NCBI RefSeq assembly: GCF_947090775.1
Contig: NZ_OX352321.1
Coordinates: forward strand, 310,001-374,000
DNA: 64,000 nucleotides
Origin: Pseudarthrobacter sp. MM222
Lineage (GTDB): Bacteria; Actinomycetota; Actinomycetes; Actinomycetales; Micrococcaceae
Direction: 5' to 3'
The notes under the pieces were generated by a model. It did no database searches. It was given only the letters and a program-made list of their open reading frames with translations, and was not told where the DNA came from. Position numbers and translations under genes: made by a program. Shown here in pieces: positions 60,160-64,000 of this stretch; position 1 is the first letter of the stretch, and every line of letters begins with the position of its first letter.

Positions 60160-60363
60160 TTAGAGCGGGCGGATGTTCTCAGCCTGCGGGCCCTTCGGGC
60201 CCTGGGTGACGTCGAACTCGACCTTCTGGTTCTCATCCAGCGAGCGGTAGCCGCTGCTGGCGATTGCCGAGTAGTGGGCGAAAACGTCGGCCGACCCGTC
60301 ATCCGGGGCAATGAAGCCAAAACCCTTTTCGGCGTTGAACCATTTAACTGTGCCTGTAGCCAT
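60160..60363 (-). CDS. cspA: Cold-shock domain protein
   Basis: A 67-residue CspA-fold RNA chaperone: [20 protein letters not shown] holds RNP1 (KGFGFI), DVFAHYSAI is RNP2, and the C-terminus ends AENIRPL. It binds single-stranded RNA and DNA and melts structures. The start was set at MATGTVK; upstream residues of the open frame are not family-like and correspond to the long 5' leader typical of csp genes. It is leftward and ends 53 bases from the terminator. Confidence 0.96.
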   Translation of the reverse strand: MATGTVKWFNAEKGFGFIAPDDGSADVFAHYSAIASSGYRSLDENQKVEFDVTQGPKGPQAENIRPL

Positions 60364-60544
60364 GCCATATCCTTCTGAAACGCTGCTGATCTCCGGCGGC
60401 CCTGAGGCCAACGGCTGCGGAGACATTCGTCCGCTGTCCCAAACGTACGGGGCGCCGGGCTAGGGTGCAAGAGGCATGCGGGGCCATTTAGTTCCGTGAG
60501 CAGCCTTTAGCCGGGTCGCGGGGCCCTCAATTCACGCCCCTCGG

Positions 60545-63304
60545 TCACTGGTGGACGGTGCCGGCGGAGCCGTCCACGGTGACCATCTGCCCGGTGCGCA
60601 GCCGCGTGGTGGCGTCCGGGACGCCCACGACGGCGGGGATGCCGTACTCGCGGGCCACCACTGAGCCGTGCGAGATGACCCCGCCCATTTCCATGACCAA
60701 GGCGCCGGCCGTCAGGAACAGCGGGGTCCATCCCGGATCGGTGGAGGGCGCCACCAGGATTTCGCCGGGTTCCAAGTGTGCGCCCACCGGATCCAGAATC
60801 ACCCTCACCTTTCCGGTGGCCGTGCCAGCCGAGGCAGGGGTTCCGGAGAGGCCGTCGGCTGGCGGGGACTTCGCCATTATGGCGACCTCGACGTCTGTTC
60901 CGTCGGACAGCAGGATCCGGGGGATGTGACGGCGACGCAGTTCCCGGTCGTAGAGCCGGCGGCGGTCCGCAACGATGCCCCAGAGGTCGGCGCCGCGCAG
61001 GCCGACCCGGACTTCATCGAAATCCAGGAAGAATACGTCGTCGGGCGCCGCGATGCTGCCGTTCCGTGCAAGTTCAGCGCCAATCCGACTGAGCTGCCGG
61101 TGCATTTCGGCCAGCACCTTCACCACGTGGAACTTGGGCAACTCGCGCAGACCCGACAGCTCGCGGACCCGGCGCAGGGCCAGCGCCAGGAGCCGTGCCC
61201 GCCAGCGGCTGCGGGCGGCGGCCCGCTCAACAAGGGTGCGGATCCGGGCTTCGGCGTCTTCTGCGGCCCGGGCGAACTGCCGGTCCGGTGCCTGTTCCGG
61301 GTCTTCTACCCGCAGGTAGTTCGAGATCATGCCCAGAATATGGTCCGGTTCCTCGGCCCACCGCGGCATGCCGAGGTCGATTTCCGCCACGGCGCGGTGG
61401 CCGTAGCGTGCCAGGAAACGGCGCACCCCGGTCTGTGCCGCCGGGGGCAGGGCGCCGGCGCGGAAGCTGGCCGCGAGTTCGTTGGGGCGCCGCCCGAGAA
61501 ACGCCTCGCGGGAGGCCGGATCAGTGCTGAGGGCGCGCGCGAGGTCCCAGAGTTCCAAGTCCATCTCAGTGGTTACGTTGTGGGGCAGTCCCCTCAGGAC
61601 CGCTTCCAGCTCCCGGGGCGGGGCTATGCCGCGCAGCAGTCTCCGGGCCAAGGCCAGCATGATGTAGCCGGTGGCAGGAGCGGGAAGCGTGGCCTGAATC
61701 AGCCCGTTGACCGCCCGGTCCATCAGGTGCTGGGCGTGGTCGAGCCGCTGGAAAGCGGTGGCAGGTTCGGGCGCTGCCAGTCCGGCTTCGAGCCGCTTTC
61801 CGTAGGCCTTCGCCCGGCGCAGCTCCGCCTCGGGTCGGACTGCGGCCCGCACGAGCCCCGGTCCCAGTTTGAGGATCAGCCCGACGGCGGCGGTCGGCTC
61901 CGCACTCCGGGACCGCTCCGCGCTCCGGGACAGTTTCTGGCGGCCGGACCGTTCCCCTTTGGCCGCGAACTTTCTGGCAGGCTTTACCACCCGGAATCTC
62001 GGGTCTTCCAGCAGCGAGGGAATAACAGCCGCGGACCTGCCGTCCGCGAGCGGCAGGACTTGCCGAAGGTAGCGGCGGCCGAGCTTGCTGCGCATAGCCG
62101 GCGTCAGGTCCACGAACATGCGCAGCCCCGGACTGAAGTATGTCCAAGGCCCGTTCCGGTTTCCCACGCGGCCCAGGACCGCGAGCCCCATCGGCGTGAG
62201 CGGGCGGGTGAGCCCCTGGAGCAAGCTTCCGCACAAGTACACGCGGGTCCCGCCGGCAGACTCGGCAGCCAATCCCGCCCGTTCGCCGGCTGACGGGTCC
62301 TCCAGTGGGTACAGCGTGGTGATTGGCCGCGACTGGGTCAGCCAAACCCGGCCGGCAGGATCAATTACCCACTCCGCATCCTGCGGGCTTCCGAACAGGC
62401 GCTGGACGCGGTCACCCAAGGACGTAAGCTCACTCAGCTGGACGCCGCTGAGGCTTGGTGGACTGCCGCGCTCCGGTCCGCCGGGCGTGCAGTGCAGAAC
62501 CCACGCCGTGGCTGTATCCAGCACGAAATGGTCCGGATTGACCGTTCCGGAGACGACGGCCTGCCCCGCGCCCGGGCTGGCGTCGATGACCGTCTCGGTC
62601 CGTGTGCCGGTGACCGGGTTGGCCGTGAACAGCACGCCCGCGGTGGCGGCGTCGATCTGCCGTTGGACGACGACGGCGAGGCCGACGTCGCGATGGCTGA
62701 CCCCGTTGGCGGACCGGTAGGCGACGGCCCGCTCGCTCCAGAGGGACGCCCAGCACAGCCTGACGGCGTCGATCACTGCATCGGCGCCCTCAACGCCCAG
62801 ATACGTGTCCTGCTGGCCGGCGAAACTGGCGAACGGCAGGTCTTCGGCCGTTGCTGAAGACCGTACAGCGACGGCCGGCTCCTCGTCCGGGAGGTCGCCC
62901 AGTGTGGCGTAGGCCGTGCGGAGGGCGGCCTCCACGTCGGGCGGGACCGGAGAAGATCCGATCAGTTCCCGCGCCCGCCGCGCCCCCTCGTTTTGCACCG
63001 GCTGGTCCTGTAGCGGCTCAGGTTGTGCGCGGTCGCCGCGTCCGGGGCCTGCGGCCGCCGCATCGAGCTGCGCCGCCAAGTCCGCCAATCCGGCCGGAAC
63101 CACCCGGTCGTAGGCCTCCGTCGTCAAGCAAAATCCGGACGGCACCCGGAAGCCGGCAGCCAGGAGCTTGCCGAGGTTCAGCGCTTTAGCACCCACCAAC
63201 CGCAACTCCGCCGAGCCGGCCTCTTTGAGGTCGATCACGAGGGGCGCAGCTGCCGCGTCTTCCGCCGCGGAACTGGCCGGGGGAGTCCGGCCGGCAGCAA
63301 CCAT
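60545..63304 (-). CDS. Rifampin-phosphotransferase-like PEP-utilising enzyme, paralogue 2
   Basis: A 919-residue paralogue of the gene at 25228. ATP-grasp domain: VGAKALNLGKLLAAGFRVPS, VRSSATAEDLPFASFAGQQD, FTANPVTGTRTETVID; a variable central domain with an Arg/Ser-rich insertion (SRSAERSRSAEPTAA); the phosphohistidine domain with His879 in MGGVISHGSVVAREYG. The catalytic His is at the same residue number in both proteins. It lacks a PEP TIM barrel. GGAGCGAAGC precedes the ATG, nine bases after the ABM-like gene. Substrate unknown. Confidence 0.84.
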   Translation of the reverse strand: MVAAGRTPPASSAAEDAAAAPLVIDLKEAGSAELRLVGAKALNLGKLLAAGFRVPSGFCLTTEAYDRVVPAGLADLAAQLDAAAAGPGRGDRAQPEPLQDQPVQNEGARRARELIGSSPVPPDVEAALRTAYATLGDLPDEEPAVAVRSSATAEDLPFASFAGQQDTYLGVEGADAVIDAVRLCWASLWSERAVAYRSANGVSHRDVGLAVVVQRQIDAATAGVLFTANPVTGTRTETVIDASPGAGQAVVSGTVNPDHFVLDTATAWVLHCTPGGPERGSPPSLSGVQLSELTSLGDRVQRLFGSPQDAEWVIDPAGRVWLTQSRPITTLYPLEDPSAGERAGLAAESAGGTRVYLCGSLLQGLTRPLTPMGLAVLGRVGNRNGPWTYFSPGLRMFVDLTPAMRSKLGRRYLRQVLPLADGRSAAVIPSLLEDPRFRVVKPARKFAAKGERSGRQKLSRSAERSRSAEPTAAVGLILKLGPGLVRAAVRPEAELRRAKAYGKRLEAGLAAPEPATAFQRLDHAQHLMDRAVNGLIQATLPAPATGYIMLALARRLLRGIAPPRELEAVLRGLPHNVTTEMDLELWDLARALSTDPASREAFLGRRPNELAASFRAGALPPAAQTGVRRFLARYGHRAVAEIDLGMPRWAEEPDHILGMISNYLRVEDPEQAPDRQFARAAEDAEARIRTLVERAAARSRWRARLLALALRRVRELSGLRELPKFHVVKVLAEMHRQLSRIGAELARNGSIAAPDDVFFLDFDEVRVGLRGADLWGIVADRRRLYDRELRRRHIPRILLSDGTDVEVAIMAKSPPADGLSGTPASAGTATGKVRVILDPVGAHLEPGEILVAPSTDPGWTPLFLTAGALVMEMGGVISHGSVVAREYGIPAVVGVPDATTRLRTGQMVTVDGSAGTVHQ

Positions 63305-63313
63305 GCTTCGCTC

Positions 63314-63631
63314 CTACGAATTGTCCGCCGCTTCGGCGGTGTCCTCCCACATCACGTCCAGATTGCGGAACACGGGAGGACCATCGCAGAGGGCAGCCAT
63401 CCTGGCGGCGAACTCGGACGTTTCCGGACGGTTGGAATTTTCCATGGCCGACTCGTAGGACTCGAACTCCACGATTGTCAGATAGGTCCCGGGCTGGTCC
63501 CGGTCTGCGGTGGCCCAGATGCGACGGAACGTCGGGGCGGTGCTTCCTTCAGTCCGGGACGGCCGGCCAAGTTCCTCAATCTCCTCGATGCGCGAGGTCT
63601 TGAATTCAATGATCTGCACAAACCTGGCCAT
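63314..63631 (-). CDS. Small ABM-fold-like protein
   Basis: A 105-residue soluble protein. The strand-rich layout FVQIIEFKTSRIEEIEEL, FRRIWATADRDQPGTYLTIV and EFESYESAMENSNRPETSEF resembles antibiotic-biosynthesis-monooxygenase (dimeric ferredoxin-like) domains. No catalytic residue can be named. It precedes the rifampin-phosphotransferase-like gene by nine bases on the same strand, so the two are almost certainly co-transcribed; a role as partner or substrate-binding protein is possible. Confidence 0.75.
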   Translation of the reverse strand: MARFVQIIEFKTSRIEEIEELGRPSRTEGSTAPTFRRIWATADRDQPGTYLTIVEFESYESAMENSNRPETSEFAARMAALCDGPPVFRNLDVMWEDTAEAADNS

Positions 63632-63720
63632 GACGGCTCCTTAACGGCGGCGGATTCTGATGCGCATCAGGCTAGACCTCCGCACGGGGCAGTGCAATAG
63701 AGCCAGCCGAAGCCGCCCGG

Positions 63721-63765
63721 CAACGCAGCAGGCCCCGGAATATCCGGGGCCTGCTGCTTGCGTTG
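63721..63765. terminator. Long bidirectional terminator-like hairpin
   Basis: GCAGGCCCCGGA and TCCGGGGCCTGC pair around ATA, and the outer CAACGCA/TGCGTTG extends the stem. It lies between the small basic protein and the ABM-like gene, both leftward, and has no U tract. Confidence 0.6.
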
Positions 63766-63805
63766 TTCCGGCCAACGCCGGGGTTCCCTGCGGAATGGGA
63801 GGGCG

Positions 63806-63991
63806 CTAGCGCCGCTTCAGCATCCCCATTATCCGGCGGGTAATCCCGTCGGCGATTCCGCCGCCGGCCGTGCCCGGCGCGCGTCCCGCGGGGGCGTTGT
63901 AGCGGCCTGCGCTCGGTGCGCGTCCGGCGGTGCCCCTGGTCCTGCCCGCGTATCGTCCAGCGGCATTCTTGATCATGTTGCCCAAGTTCAT
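63806..63991 (-). CDS. Small basic hypothetical protein
   Basis: A 61-residue, Gly/Arg/Ala-rich basic protein: NLGNMIKNAAGRYAGRTRGT, a Pro/Ala-rich middle and ITRRIMGMLKRR at the end. No family recognised. The start has a ribosome-like site at the window edge that cannot be fully checked. It may be an RNA-associated small protein or a fortuitous ORF; strand and position near the terminator favour a real gene only moderately. Confidence 0.45.
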   Translation of the reverse strand: MNLGNMIKNAAGRYAGRTRGTAGRAPSAGRYNAPAGRAPGTAGGGIADGITRRIMGMLKRR

Positions 63992-64000
63992 TTGAAACTC

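Noticed and set aside
1..64000. CRISPR arrays, restriction-modification or other defence systems, biosynthetic clusters
   Set aside because: No regular repeat-spacer array, Cas, methylase/endonuclease pair, toxin-antitoxin pair or PKS/NRPS genes were seen.

Overview
The window is high-GC actinobacterial chromosome. The gene families and their arrangement (hut genes under an IclR regulator, a divergent lysG/lysE pair, a Gls24/AmaP envelope operon, a CUT1 sugar importer with LacI, and a valine-degradation operon) fit Micrococcaceae, most likely Arthrobacter or Pseudarthrobacter. That placement is an inference from content; no marker gene was compared. Gene density is high and several operons show 4-base ATGA overlaps.

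Layout. 1-3.65 kb: a leftward envelope and stress block (partial universal stress protein, YihY/BrkB membrane protein, DUF3618 protein, holin-like protein, alanine-rich membrane protein). 3.9-11.7 kb: a spermidine-synthase-like methyltransferase, a LysR regulator divergent from a 3-hydroxybutyrate dehydrogenase, an amino-acid permease with a LysE exporter, a small membrane protein/XRE regulator/quinone-reductase operon behind a palindromic operator, and an SDR. 11.75-20.7 kb: histidine utilisation (IclR regulator, hutU, hutH, hutG), interrupted by a complete IS30-family element and carrying a sodium/proton antiporter and a small protein. 20.9-33.5 kb: NCS2 purine permease, CopC-like protein, FAD-binding protein, tandem universal stress protein followed by a rifampin-phosphotransferase-like enzyme, LolA-like protein with an ABC-2 exporter, and an NlpC/P60 hydrolase. 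33.7-36 kb: a PadR/DUF1048/DrrAB-type export cassette. 36-41 kb: HAD hydrolase, CDF metal exporter, zincin, EamA transporter, lysG and lysE. 41.06-42.3 kb: tRNA-Glu, tRNA-Asp and tRNA-Phe, a phage-like small ORF and a candidate structured ncRNA. 42.4-44.6 kb: five-gene Gls24/AmaP operon. 44.8-49.5 kb: sugar ABC importer and LacI regulator. 50.5-60 kb: exonuclease III, the mmsA/HIBCH/mmsB/echA operon, MarR, acyl-CoA synthetase and acyl-CoA dehydrogenase. 60-64 kb: cold-shock protein, a second rifampin-phosphotransferase-like enzyme with a small ABM-fold-like partner, and a small basic protein.

The most useful new observations are as follows. A shared near-palindrome (core TCCGGGATnCCGGACA) occurs twice before the IclR gene, once before hutU and once before hutG, and defines a candidate hut operator. 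The IS30 copy sits between the regulator and hutU but leaves the hutU operator intact. A palindromic repeat family occurs twice, and in one copy it supplies the stop codons of two convergent genes. A promoter, two perfect stems and a terminator in a 420-base gene-free gap outline a candidate ncRNA. Two diverged rifampin-phosphotransferase-like paralogues share the same catalytic His position (residue 879) but have different partner genes. No CRISPR array, rRNA or obvious defence system was seen.
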